Source of the DNA: Haemaphysalis longicornis
Lineage: Eukaryota; Arthropoda; Arachnida; Ixodida; Ixodidae
Assembly: GCA_013339765.2 (NCBI GenBank)
Contig: CM023448.1
Coordinates: forward strand, 108,553,272-108,617,271
Reading direction: 5' to 3'
Length of the DNA: 64,000 nucleotides
A program made the position numbers and the translations under genes. The notes under the pieces are model-generated. The model was not told the DNA's origin and made no database searches. It saw only the letters and a list, made by a program, of their open reading frames with translations. This document shows positions 36,761 through 46,800 of the stretch, piece by piece (the first letter of the stretch is position 1; every line of letters starts with the position of its first letter).

Positions 36761-37051
36761 CCGGGTCATCTCCACTAACGTGAAACCTGGGGAGGAGCGA
36801 AGCATGCATGGTATAAGTGTATTCTTGGCGCCTTGGGGTGTTTGCCCACGGAGATTAAACCGTTGGGGGGTAAAGGTATACAGCTTTGATGTAAAAGTCT
36901 CGCGTCTTTGAAGCACGAAGCGTTCTAGCGCGAGGCGTTGGAAAACGAATGTTCCGTGGTGTTTATTTACTACACCTTTTTTGTCACGGAGATGAAACTT
37001 TCTAGCGTGAGCGTTGGAAAACCAGTATCCCGGTGTTTTATTAACATGAAT
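36761..37051 (+). repeat. Interspersed repeat Z with internal subrepeats, copy 1
   Basis: It matches 55541-55880. It starts ATCTCCACTAACGTGAAACC and contains repeats of a ~60-bp unit built from ACGGAGATGAAAC, TTCTAGCGCGAGGCGTTGGA and GTGTCCCGGTGTTTT. No known family recognised. Confidence 0.75.
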
Positions 37052-37658
37052 AGGTGACCGGTAAAAAGCGCAAAGGCTCCTGGGTACGTCGTCTGCTACC
37101 GCCACTTCCGGTTCGAGATCTCTCCTGCCCTCCCGTACCCCTGCGTGCGCCGGCAGCTGTCAGGCGCGTGTGTGCGTGTTGTTTATTTGTCACAGGGTGC
37201 TCACCTGTCAGATAAACCCCTAGTATGGTCCATCGTTGTTATTTATGGAATTCCCGATACATGAGCGTTTTTTTCCCGGTGGAAACAGATAAACAACAAG
37301 CACACACGCGCGTGAAAGCCGACAGCGTACGGGAGGCCAGGAGAGCTCCCGAACCGAAAGTGGCGTGTTTGAAAACTCCGCTTGAGGTTACTAAGGACAC
37401 ACCTGAAAGGAATACAAACGGACGACGTGGACAGCACGAGCGCAAACTAACAACTGATTTATTAGAAGTGAAAAATCAAAACATTTAGAAAGGGTTACAA
37501 AGTACGGGTGGAAAAGGTGGGGAGGGGGAACGAAAGCACATTCTTGATAAAAACAGTCGCTAAATATCGTAATATGTTCAATGGCTCTTTATCGTTGCTT
37601 GTAGAACTGAGCTACAGCGTTATCTGCGCTTGAAGCTTTTGTTTACCACGCTTACTTG

Positions 37659-38060
37659 CTATGAACTGCTCTTCGTGAATTCTATTTCATGCGGGGCCAG
37701 AACGATTGAGCATGAGCTCATGCATTCGGTCTGCTGTGTTGAAATGTGATAGGCTTCCCAGATTTCGCGTGTCGTCTTGTTGCGTGATCTTGCCAGAACT
37801 GAAGTTTCCTGAAACAATGGGTTGCACTCACATTTTTTGCAGTGGGTCGCCAGATTGCCTGAGGGGGCCGTTTGCTCACATGCGTACCGGTGATCTCTAA
37901 GCCTCTCATTCAGACATCTCCCCGTCTGGCCCACGTATGCTCTGCCGCAGTCCAGAGGAATGTTGTACACTACCCCTACTTGACAGTCGACGAACTTATT
38001 TTCATGCTTGATTTTGCAGGCTTTTTTGTGGCATCCGGTACAGCATTTACTTTTGGGCAC
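37659..38060 (-). pseudogene. GIY-YIG endonuclease domain of the Penelope-like element
   Basis: A 133-codon frame with a Cys/His cluster (residues 6-15, Cys-Cys-x-x-Cys-His) followed by the GIY-YIG core. Gly-Val-Val-Tyr (29-32) stands for GIY, Ala-Tyr-Val-Gly-Gln-Thr-Gly-Arg (41-48) stands for YIG plus the catalytic Arg region, Arg-Leu-Arg-Asp-His (53-57) is conserved, and Glu99/Glu102 in Arg-Glu-Ile-Trp-Glu-Ala supply the metal-binding Glu region. The domain nicks target DNA for primed reverse transcription in this family. It is separated from the reverse transcriptase by frameshifts only, so it was once one protein. Confidence 0.9.
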
Positions 38061-38173
38061 ATCCCTTTAAGTTTGACTTGTGCGGAAAACACCACATTGA
38101 CATCATGGCGCGCGCCTACTTCTTTAATTTATGTGAGACCCTGTGTATATACGGAACAACAACGCTTTTCTTT

Positions 38174-39418
38174 TCATGGCTCCTGGGTTCTGGCTGTTTC
38201 TTTCTTTTCATGTTGTTCAAATTTTTTTTCTGCAACTGATACTAGCGTGCTGTCTGGGTAGCCGCTTGCTTGTAGACGTTCTACCTGGAGTTTAAAGCTT
38301 TCCTCACACCTGTGCGCACACGACCGTTTAAGCGCTTGCATCATGCACGCATTTGCGATGCCTCTCTTCACTAACTTGATGTGTGCCGACTTGTAACGAA
38401 GCAGTCCTTTCTCGCCTCTGGATCGGTACATGTAGCAAGTATGGCTTTTCTCTGCCTTGATGCTTAGGTTGAAGTACTGTATTGTGCCCTCGTTCAGGAT
38501 TTCATGAGTGAATTCTAAACCTTCGTGCGCGTACCTAAACGTCTTTAATATCTTATCTACTTCAGCAGTGTCGTGCTGCTGGCCTAAACATACCAGATAG
38601 TCGTCGACATACCTAAAGCATTTCACTACGGTAGACCCTCGGAACTTCTGTTCAAGGCTCCTATTTCCTACTGCCAAGAACATATCTGATAGTGTAGGCG
38701 CCAAGCACGACCCGATGCATATCCCATCGACTTGTCTGTATACTGCGCCTTGGTAGTCTACATACAGTGAACTGAGGTACATTTCCAAAAGCTTCATGAA
38801 GTTCGCCACGCTAATTCCGCACTGATTTTGAAATGTTACATTTCCATATGTTTCGATGCAGTCCTCAACCACTCTGAGAGACAATTTCTGTGGAATATTG
38901 TAGTAAAGGTCCCGGACATCCACTGAAAAAAATGAAGAGCAGCAGTCCGTTTTGAGGAATTCAACGACATTGTCAGAGTTTGTGATGATGAAAGGGTCGT
39001 TGATGGGAAGCGTTTTTAGATGGGTCTGGATGAAGCTCGCCAAGTTGTTCTGCCGTGTCGAACGGCCTTCCACAATAAGCCTGAACGGGGTACCTTCCTT
39101 GTGGGTCTTTACACTGAAAAACGGGCGCAAACTGTCTCGTTCACTCTTCTTTATACTCGTCGCCAATCTCTCGAGGCCTATTTCGTTGCACAGTCGTTCC
39201 GCCTCGGAGCGATGCTTCTTCAGAACCTTCCGGCTCATCTGCTTATCTTCCACGACGTGCTTGTTGAGGGCCTCTATTGCTTTTTCGTTGTACATGCCCT
39301 TACTAGTGATTACAAACACCCCCGTTTTGTCTGAGAGAAGTAAGTTTAGGTCGTGCTTCCTGCAGTAGGTGACCACTGTTTCCAGAAATTTATACAGACA
39401 CAAAGAAAACATGATCAA
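38174..39418 (-). pseudogene. Penelope-like reverse transcriptase, N-terminally truncated
   Basis: A 414-codon frame. It copies RNA into DNA for element insertion. Visible motifs: Lys-Thr-His-Lys-Glu-Gly-x-Pro-x-Arg (~104-113); motif A Phe-Phe-Ser-Val-Asp-Val-x-Asp-Leu-Tyr-Tyr-Asn-Ile-Pro (catalytic Asp167); motif B Gly-Ile-x-Ile-Gly-Ser-x-Leu-Ala-Pro (~232-241); and motif C Tyr-Val-Asp-Asp (270-273). All catalytic Asp residues are kept. The C-terminal part (~350-400) holds the Cys-Ala-His-Arg-x-Glu-Glu-Ser-Phe linker found again in the second fragment at 40.5 kb. The first Met is unlikely to be the native start since the family protein is longer upstream. The frame breaks before the endonuclease, so the protein is not complete. 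Confidence 0.88.
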
Positions 39419-39689
39419 GAATCACCAGGTTATTCTCGCTTCTCTTAAATTCAGTATTAAATATTGCTTAAGCGCAACTGTAGACAGAAGAAAAGAATGA
39501 AAACATCATATTTCGCTGAGTACAATGCTCACACAAAGACACAAATGAGAATCAACTAATTTTTTCCGCTTGCATAATACAAAGTTGATTTTCGACCAGT
39601 GTTAGAAACTTCGCTAATTCTTTAAGCACTGCTGTTGGGCAAGTTGGTGCATTATGAATGAAAAATACAGCGCGACTCTGACAACGACA

Positions 39690-40545
39690 CAAATGAACGA
39701 CGGGACAACCGCACACTTGCAACTAACATTTATATGAAACACCGTCTCGTATTTATACAGGTACCACTACGAGTATGCGCACTGCAACACACTGTGTAGA
39801 AAGCACCAAACAGATTATGGACACAATCAAAGTGACGTTTCCAAAAATTCAAACTCAGGGGCACGCAAAAACACAGATGTATCGCTGCCACGCATGTCCC
39901 ATTTTTATTAATATAAAACGCTTCCAAGAGGTCCCTCACGACTGTACTATCACTCCTGCCGACAATTATAATCTGCTGGAAGAAAGGTCTGTATTTTTCC
40001 CCAAAAAACTGACAGGCCTGCAGTTTTCGCAAAGAGCGGGAAATGCGCGCGTATTATTGTTAAGTCAAGAACTGTGCTCGCGTGCCCGGTCATTCACACA
40101 TCTGCCCGTCTGGCCGAGATAGGCGCCTCTTCATGAAAGCGATATCTCGTATACTACCCCACCGTCACAGGGCACAAAGCGCTTGGCATGCTTCTTTTCG
40201 ACTGTTTTTGTTTATGCTTGCCAGAAATTTGCGCACACAGGTGGCCAAGTTTCTGTGGAGCAGAAAACACCACCGGCACCCTGTACCTTTCTCCCACCTT
40301 TTTCAGGTTGTGCGTAACCCTATGTATATAGGTTAGAACAACAGGCTTCGCCTTCGGTTGTTCTGGCGGCTTCGCACCTACGTGACCTTTTGCTTTCGGC
40401 AGCAAGGCTTTGGCAACACTCACCAAGACAGAGCTCGGGTAACCAACCGACAGAAGTCTCTTGAGTTGAGAGTCAAAGCTCTCTTGAACAGCATGTACGC
40501 ATGACTTCTTCAGGGCGGACTCTAGAACCAGCTTGAAAGTTTTTT
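39690..40545 (-). pseudogene. Older second Penelope-like fragment (RT C-terminus, linker, decayed endonuclease)
   Basis: Minus-strand translation from 40545 gives a Cys-Val-His-x-x-Gln-Glu-Ser-Phe linker aligned with the same place in the first element. Then come a Thr-Tyr-Ile-His-Arg-Val-Thr-His-Asn-Leu-Lys-Lys-Val segment and Val-Val-Phe-Ser-Ala. The GIY-YIG region follows with several stops. Near 39990-39900 a Phe-Gln-Gln-Ile-Ile-Ile-Val-Gly segment and an Arg-Asp-Leu-Leu-Glu-Ala-Phe-Tyr-Ile segment replace the endonuclease C-terminus. The sequence differs enough to be another lineage, in the same orientation just upstream of the first. Confidence 0.75.
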
Positions 40546-40800
40546 TTCTTTAGAAACTTTCTTCGAAATACGAAATGCTAGGATAACGCGAACACGTAGT
40601 CAACAAACATATGTAATACCTAGATTGGGGGCCGCAAAATACCTCAGCCAAAAATTGCTCCTCTATGCCCATCAGATAACTTAGAAACTGGCTCAAAAGG
40701 TTCGTCTCTTTTTTCCGGTCTTGGCGTTCTTCGATCACTCAAATGACGTTATTACGATGACGTAGTCGGGCTACAGGCCGGCTTTCCTTCAGTTGCAGCC

Positions 40801-41028
40801 ATGAGCGCATCCGATAGCCACCCTAAAAAGAAAGCCACAAAAGCAAAGCAGAAACGGAAGGCGTATTTGCTGCCGATTTGCTGCGTATTTGCTGCCGGCG
40901 ACGATCGAAATCGCACACTGGTGGTCCGTGCTGGCGTAAGCTATAGCTTTCGCAGAGCTCCCAGACGCGACGGAAAGAGTGAAAGCGTTTATGGTAAGTG
41001 TTGCTCAGTCCCTTTAAAGCGAACTTAG
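40801..41028 (+). other. Small Lys-rich open frame with a donor-like end
   Basis: An open frame from an ATG encodes a Lys/Arg-rich start (SASDSHPKKKATKAKQKRK) and ends shortly after a GTAAGT donor-like site at about 40995. The counterpart on the other arm (near 46007-45830, minus) keeps the ATG and GCGCATCCGATAG but shifts frame within ten codons, which argues against conserved coding function. I do not recognise it. Confidence 0.2.
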
Positions 41029-41272
41029 CGCCTCATTAACCATCTAATTATTAACCACCTAGACAATGCGCAACTACACTTGCACCCTCACCAAACAAGC
41101 TTTCGCCTAAAGCTCGGCAACCTACACCGCTGCAGAGTTTAAGCGCTACGAAAATCCGCTATTTTTATGCATCTAATCCTAGATAAAACAGCTGGGGCCC
41201 AATCTTTTTATTCGCCTTCTTTGCCTGTGGCCACTCGTTGTCACGACTAGTTCAAATCTTTCCCGGCTTCTT

Positions 41273-41641
41273 CTAGTCGCCCTCGTGGCTGCGTGTCGTG
41301 TTCACTTCACGCTGCAAGACGTCCACCCGCTGCGTCATGCTAAGTGACAGTGGTGAGCCGGGATTAATGAGTCCGGAGTCGTTTCGTGCGTCAAAGGTGA
41401 TGTCCGCTGTAGCCAGGCGAAGCATGACAGCGTTCTCCATCTCGGAACTCGGCTGTCGTGTAGGCCGCTGCCTGCAGGCCGCTACTACACTCACCGAGAA
41501 CAGCGTGACCGAGAAGATGACTGCGACCACGATCAGCAGCGTTTTGACGTCACGGCGAGGACGATACAGGCTGCGGAGGCTCTCGGCTTGCAGCAAGAGC
41601 TGCGTTGTCGACGAAGTGCCTCGCAGAAAGTCACGGGACAT
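41273..41641 (-). CDS. Unidentified single-pass membrane ORF, copy 1 (122 codons)
   Basis: The reading frame begins with Met-Ser-Arg-Asp-Phe-Leu-Arg and has a basic cytosol-type segment (Tyr-Arg-Pro-Arg-Arg-Asp-Val-Lys, residues 26-33). A ~22-residue hydrophobic helix (34-55) follows, then a polar Cys- and Arg-containing region and an acidic/Thr-rich end. That layout suggests a type II signal-anchor start, as in membrane peptidases, but no catalytic domain is present and the family is unknown to me. A second copy at 44482 keeps the frame for about 115 residues with roughly 15-20 substitutions. The last codons differ because of a 2-base indel. It may be a first exon or a pseudogene pair. Confidence 0.4.
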   Translation of the reverse strand: MSRDFLRGTSSTTQLLLQAESLRSLYRPRRDVKTLLIVVAVIFSVTLFSVSVVAACRQRPTRQPSSEMENAVMLRLATADITFDARNDSGLINPGSPLSLSMTQRVDVLQREVNTTRSHEGD

Positions 41642-42023
41642 GGTGCAGGCAACGCCAACGACACTACGGACTAGTCAGGGCCGGGAGCTACGTCCCTCGA
41701 CGGCGACCTCCGGGAGCTTCGGAGGGGCCCGGCGCCTCTTTGCTGGCCAAGCGAGACCTCTAGAGCGAGCGCTGCCAACGAAGCATTCGGTCCCTCTGGT
41801 GACGGTCCACAAAAATAAAAAGGTCGCAGCAATTTCGGAGAGATTGGCCAAGAAAATAGCACTGAACTAATGAACGTGGAAATACGCGTACGTCTAGAAA
41901 AAAAAGTCAATATCAAGATTAGTGAATTCAATTTATGTTTAGGCGCAATTAAGAGTTTAAGCACTACAAAAAGAAAGCAAGTTTTAGGTCTTAAATATGC
42001 TGTCAAAGTCAGAAACTACTGTT

Positions 42024-42851
42024 GCCTTCATATACTTTTTTAGATCCTCAGTCGTCAGCCCCTTCAGGAATCCTGCCCTCTGGGTTTCTTCACAGCTCTA
42101 AAACGTCTCCCCAGAAAAGGAGAAGTGATTGCAAACAAGATCTAAGCAAACTCTGCATATATTCCTGACATTCTTTTTAAATGGACCCATCCTCGTACAG
42201 CATATAATCTAAAGTGCATATTTTGTGGGGAATTAGTCATCTCCAATTTTTACCATCTTATCTTGACGTGCTCTGCGTATTCACAAGGACGATCGGAACT
42301 TTTAAGACTACACTCCATCCCGTGTGATGAACAGGACCATATTTGTCAAATGAGCGCTAATCCCTCTTTATTAGAGACAGTTGTAGAATTCTCCCTCCAG
42401 AATGGTCTCTATAAAGCAGTTTGATTCGTGATTGACTAAGCCCTGCATGGGTCAGTGATTCTGTGACAAGTGCGAACTGACTTTCTAATGTGACAAGAAC
42501 AAATGTGTATTGGAAAACTTTTATTTTTATAACTTTTCCCCTTTTCTCACTCTCCCCCATCCCTTTCAGGGTCTTATGACCTCCTCCAATAAACAGCCAA
42601 TCAATCAATCAATCGAAAAATATAGACCCGAAATTACGCTCTTCTTTTTAAATATACGCCCTGCCTTCCCGAATAAAACTGCGGTTATTCAGCGCTTCGC
42701 ACGTCTTCACTCTGACTTCTCTTCCGCCCCGTCCAAATCGCGCTGTCTTCATTTTTGTCGTCTGTGCATATCAATCGAAGAGTCAGTTATCCTGTTGTAT
42801 GTGTCTCGCCTAGCTTACCCCTGATGTTCGCCGCTATTTGAAGCGTAACTG
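42024..42851. other. Unassigned part of the spacer between the inverted arms
   Basis: No gene recognised. A short TCAATCAATC run lies at about 42600-42612. Confidence 0.35.
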
Positions 42852-43040
42852 GTCGCTGAGTGGCCCAGGCGCTGTGCTGCTAAGCATGAGTACGGGGATT
42901 CTATCCCGGCCGCGGCCTCCGTATTTTTGGTGGAGCCGAAAACCGGTTTCTACATACGGGAAAAATTCTTAGGTGGTTCATATTATTCCCTAGAGCTTTA
43001 CAACAGCGCCGCTCACACCCCAAGCGCAGCTTCGGCACCT
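42852..43040 (+). mobile_element. Diverged Ruka-related SINE
   Basis: TGAGTGGCCCAGGCGCTGTG then CTGCTAAGCATGAGTACGGG and a degenerate box B (GGGATTCTATCCCGG) followed by CCGCGGCCTCCG and TGGTGGAGCCGAAAA match the head and body order of Ruka with many changes. The tail is CCTAAAACCCCC-like rather than ATCA. Confidence 0.55.
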
Positions 43041-43186
43041 AAAACCCCCAAAACATCTTCGCACTCTTTGTGGTTGTTTATCTTTTGTGTGACCGCGTGT
43101 CCGGTTTGTCCAGCCAACTACTTTTCCTGAAGGATGACGAAAACGCAAGCGGGTTCGCTCCCGCGTGGGGCGCATTCAATAGTCGT

Positions 43187-43231
43187 TTTAAAGACGATAT
43201 GCTTCCTTGGGCTACATAAACAAGAAAATTT

Positions 43232-43298
<67 letters not shown>

Positions 43299-43319
43299 CG
43301 TCCGTCCGTCCTTTCGTCC

Positions 43320-43354
<35 letters not shown>

Positions 43355-43846
43355 CCTCGTTCACCCGCCTGCCAAAAGTTAAAATGAATTCTTGAACGAG
43401 GATTTTATATGGGCCAAACTTTTCTAAAACACTAATTCTGAAAACACAATTAATACTTGTAAACATAATTCAGCAAAAAAATAGAAAACACTAGGTACAT
43501 TTGATGCAAAACATCAATACATAAGGGGTATTTGCAGTGCTCTTTGAATTAAAAATATATTGCTGCTTGATTTCTGCTGACCCGCGACTAGGGTCGGCAT
43601 TCTATGAAGTCCAACAGTAACGAAGGCTTCGAGTAGATGGGGAGTGAGCAGTGTAACGCCGTAAAATTTAAATGAATTGAGGAAACCTTCACCGTGTTTA
43701 TCATGGGAGGAGCGAGACGGGGGGGAAGGGCCTGAGAGGTGGGCGGAAATTTGAGAAGAGAGACGTTTACGTGGCACGGCTGCAGAAGACGATCTTCTTT
43801 CGACGGAATTTGCAGATAAGGGAGTACATACCCGGGCAATTTTTTG
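43187..43846 (-). repeat. CAGA-tail repeat family X, copy on the minus strand
   Basis: On the minus strand it begins near AAAATTGCCCGGGTATGTAC, passes a CTCAGGCCC...GTCTCGCTCCTCCC block and ends (CAGA)n, AAGAAAATTTTCTTG, TAGCCCAAGG, ATCGTCTTTAAA. The same order is seen at 44914, 57129 and 62501. No coding function is evident. Confidence 0.75.
43235..43354 (+). repeat. (TGTC)n microsatellite, expanded tract of family X
   Basis: About 30 TGTC units with a short CCGTCCGTC interruption around 43293-43318. It is the CAGA tract of the family-X copy in reverse complement. Other copies have 3-12 units. Confidence 0.95.
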
Positions 43847-44481
43847 AGATATTACTTTGCACACGTGCCCATGAGCCCGAACCGGTTACTGAACATAATA
43901 TGTGACGATAGCTTGTGTTCAATTGGGTTCAGTAACGGCAGCTATCTATGATGATAATTGTGTTCCTCGACGAAGGGCATACCCAAATTAGGGAATCTGC
44001 TAATGACCAGCGGTTTAAAATGTTTTATCGTGCCTGCACGATAAAATATTAAGAGCGTGATTTCGGGTCCATGTTTGTCGACAAGAAATGTATGAACGCA
44101 ACAGTAGTTTCTGACTTTGACAGCATATTTAAGACATGCTACTTGCTTTCTTTTGCAGTGCTTAAACTCTTAATTGCGCCTAAACATAAAATGAATGCAC
44201 TAATCTTGATATTGACTTTTTTTTTGTCTAGACCTACGCGTATTTCCATGTTCATTGATTCAGGGCCATTTTCTTGGCCAATCTCTCCGACATTGCTGCG
44301 ACCTATTTATTTTTGTGGACCGCACCAGAGGGACCGAATGCTTCGTTGGCAGCGCTCGCTCTAGAAGTCGTGCTTGGCCAGCGAAGAGGCTCCGGGCCCC
44401 TCCGAACTCCCGGAGGTCGCCGTCGACAGACATAGCTCCCGGCGCTGACTAGTCCGCAGTGTTGTCGGCGTTGCCTGCACC

Positions 44482-44874
44482 ATGTCCCGTGACTTTCTGC
44501 GAGGCACTTCGTCGACAACGCAGCTCTTGCTGCAAGCCGAGAGCCTCCGCCGCCTATATCGTCCTCGTCGTGACGTCAAAACGCTGCTGATCGTGATCGC
44601 ATTCATCTTCTCGGTCACGCTGTTCTCGGTGAGTGTAGTTACGGCCTGCAGGCCGCGGCCTGCACGACAGCGGGCTTCCGAGATGGAGAACGCTGTCATG
44701 TTTCGCCTGGCTACAGCGGACATCACCTTTGACCCCCGCAACGACTCCGGACTTATGAAACCCGGCTCACCCCTTTCACCTAGCACGACGCAAAGGGTGG
44801 ACGTCTTGCACCATGACGTGAACGACACGCAGCCACGAGGGCGACTAGAAGAAGCCGGAAAAGATTTGAACTAG
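44482..44874 (+). CDS. Unidentified single-pass membrane ORF, copy 2 (130 codons)
   Basis: The same protein as at 41641-41273, on the other arm and strand: Met-Ser-Arg-Asp start, Arg-rich segment, hydrophobic helix at residues 34-55 (Leu/Ile/Val/Phe), then a Met-Glu-Asn-Ala-Val-Met segment and a Thr-Ala-Asp-Ile-Thr-Phe-Asp segment. The C-terminus is longer (Arg-Leu-Glu-Glu-Ala-Gly-Lys) after the indel. Upstream in both arms is a GC-rich leader with no obvious TATA. Conserved frame in both arms fits either coding constraint or a young duplication; the modest nucleotide divergence cannot separate these by eye. Confidence 0.4.
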   Translation: MSRDFLRGTSSTTQLLLQAESLRRLYRPRRDVKTLLIVIAFIFSVTLFSVSVVTACRPRPARQRASEMENAVMFRLATADITFDPRNDSGLMKPGSPLSPSTTQRVDVLHHDVNDTQPRGRLEEAGKDLN

Positions 44875-44913
44875 TCGGGACAATGAGTGGCCACAGGCAT
44901 CGAAGACGAATAG

Positions 44914-45633
44914 AAAATTGGCCGCGTATCTGCTCCTTTCGTTGCAAATGTCGTCAAAAGACGATAGTCTTTGTAGGCATTTGCCAAAGAAATGCCCCCC
45001 TTTGCTTTCCCGCTCACCTCTCATGCTGTTCCTGTACCGTCGCGCTCATCCCAAGGTAAACACACTAAAGGTTTGCGCAAGGCGATTTGAATTTCCCCGT
45101 TCCACCTGCTACAGGCCAGGTTCCTCGATGCCAGCGGTGCAGTACGGCGGAGACGCGCGTGAATGGAGGCGGCCGACTACAGGGTTTACAGAACCGCGTG
45201 GCCGTGCTCCACGTGCGTTCCAAGCAGAACGTGGAACCTAGCTAGCGGAACCTTTCGTTGCTGTTGCCGCGTGAGTTTTCATATGCCGCCAGGAGGAGGC
45301 GGTTTTCTGCAGTAGATGTAGAATATCATTTGCTATCGAAAAACCAAGCATCCATGAATTTTTAAATAAAGGAACACTGTAAATTATCCCTTGTGTACTA
45401 ATTTCCTGTCTTATATTTGCGTAATGTCTTGTTCTTGGTCAACAGAGTTGAAAAGTATGAACACATAAACCGGGCTTATACGGTTACATTTGGCTGTGAG
45501 TATATAAGACTATTGCGCAATATCAATTTTACTTTTTGCCGGGTGGCTCAATCGAGTCACAGGCAGACAGACAGACAGACAGACCCAAAATTTTCTGGGT
45601 TTAAGTAGCCCAAGAAAGACTACCGTCTTTAAA
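44914..45633 (+). repeat. CAGA-tail repeat family X, copy inserted in the right inverted arm
   Basis: It starts AAAATTGGCCGCGTATCTGC and ends with (CAGA)5, ATTTTCTGGGTTTAAGTAGC and a TTTAAA. The left arm lacks it, giving precise borders. It contains TGAGTATATAAGACTATTGC and an AATAAAGGAACACTG block shared with the 57-kb copy. Confidence 0.85.
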
Positions 45634-46421
45634 AATTTCGCCCCAGCTGTTTTACTTCCGATTAGAGACATCAACCTAGCTACATTTCGTCGCGCTTGAA
45701 CTCTGCAGCTGTGTAGATTGCCTGGATTTAGGCGAGAGCTTGTTTGGTGAGGTTGCAGGTGTAGTTGCGCATTGTCCTAGGTGGTTAATAATGAGATGGT
45801 TAATGAGGCCCTAAGTTCGCTTTAAAGGGACTCTGCAACACTTACGATTGAACGCTTTCACTCTTTCCTTCGCGTCTGGAAGCTCTGCGAAAGCTACAGT
45901 TAACACCAGCACGGACGGCCAGTGTGTGATTTTGATCGTCGCAGCAAAACGCGCTTTCGTTTCTGCTTTGCTTTTGTGGCGTTCTTTTAGACTTTCTATC
46001 GGATGCGCTCATTGCAGCAACTGAAGGAAAGCCGGCCGATAGGCCGACTACGACACCGTAATAACGTCATTCGGGGGCTGGAAGAACGTCGGACCGGGAA
46101 AGAGAGACAAATCTGTTGAGCCAGTTTCTATGTTATCTGATAGGCATAGAGCAGCAATGTTTGGCTGAGGTATATTGCGACCTCCTTATCTAAGTACTAC
46201 ATGTGTTTGACTACGTTCTTCAAGCATTTAGTATTTCGACAAAAAGTTGAAAAAAGTACTGCAGCGTCCCTTTTAGGAGGACGAGGATAAGGTAGATTGG
46301 GCGGAGGCTGCAAAAATCTGTACGAGGTTCGAATTTTCTTAGGTCTCGCATACGGGAAAGGAGAAATGGCTATTACTACCCAGTCATACAAGATGACAAG
46401 TGAAAACACAGCAAGCAGAGA

Positions 46422-46610
46422 GCGGATTTAGAACACATCATCTGGTCCTGCTCCAAAATACATATAACTGATCAAAGAACACTCATCATAAACACACCCG
46501 AGGCAGCCTTGCTCAGCTCGGAAGCTGACACCCAGCTACAAATAGTCCGGATCGCCGAAGCCGCCGCCAGGGACCAAGGACTTTTGGCTGCAGGCTGAGG
46601 GTGAATGGGC
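46422..46610 (+). pseudogene. LINE 3' end (C-terminus of ORF2)
   Basis: The + strand frame beginning at 46422 encodes Ala-Asp-Leu-Glu-His-Ile-Ile-Trp-Ser-Cys, the HxxW-x-C block after LINE RNase H. It continues as Glu-Ala-Ala-Leu-Leu-Ser-Ser and an Ala/Arg/Gln-rich helix, closing at a stop at 46596-46598. The Glu-Ala-Leu-Leu-Ser-Ser and Ala-Glu-Ala-Ala-Ala-Arg segments are characteristic of tick CR1-type LINE tails as I know them. Upstream is too diverged to follow. Confidence 0.65.
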
Positions 46611-46619
46611 GGGGACTCC

Positions 46620-46800
46620 GATTACGAGTCAGCACATCCAACGTGCCATTACATCCAACGTTGGATGTGTTGGCGCATTGGGTGTACTGGCACGATGGAT
46701 GTATTGACATGCTTTTGGATGTAGCTGCTCGTTGGATGTAGTTGCTCGCTGGATGTGGTGGCGCGTTGGATGTAATGGCACGTTTGATGTAGTTGCTCAC
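46620..46800 (+). repeat. Degenerate minisatellite of ~17-bp GGATGT units (family 3)
   Basis: About nine units resemble TTGGATGTAATGGCACG. The left edge holds 1.5 units in inverted orientation (CACATCCAACGTGCCATTAC), so the array starts as a small hairpin. The same unit makes up 52420-52635. Confidence 0.75.

Larger units (their letters stand above)
37430..39418 (-). mobile_element. Penelope-like retroelement, 5'-truncated
   Basis: The minus strand carries, in order, a reverse transcriptase (39418-38174) and a GIY-YIG endonuclease (38060-37659), the arrangement unique to Penelope-like elements. Two frameshifts lie in the ~115-bp linker: one near 38175, and one single-base loss in a Lys-Lys-Val-Gly segment. 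A tail including GTTAGTTTGCGCTCGTGCTG (minus strand, near 37440) has a decayed relative near 39690. The N-terminal domain before residue ~10 of the RT frame is missing. Confidence 0.9.
40560..42023 (+). repeat. Left arm of a large inverted duplication
   Basis: The arm is the reverse complement, with ~10% visible differences, of 44098-46243. It opens with CGAAATACGAAATGCT, and the inner edge is GAAACTACTGTTGC near 42010-42023. It contains the minus-strand membrane ORF (41641-41273) and a small + strand frame at 40801. The right arm has a ~720-bp extra insertion. Confidence 0.85.
44098..46243 (-). repeat. Right arm of the large inverted duplication
   Basis: It pairs with 40560-42023. The inner edge is CAACAGTAGTTTCTGAC at 44098; the outer edge is near AGCATTTAGTATTTCG (46229-46243). 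A CAGA-family repeat (44914-45633) was inserted after duplication, since the left arm has the uninterrupted site. Confidence 0.85.

Noticed and set aside
38952..39368. Plus-strand frames of 104-138 codons at 38952-39368
   Set aside because: They are antisense shadows of the Penelope-like reverse transcriptase, whose motifs are clear on the minus strand.
41298..41870. 190-codon plus-strand frame
   Set aside because: Antisense to the membrane ORF. The minus-strand version starts with Met in both arms and has a sensible hydrophobic helix.
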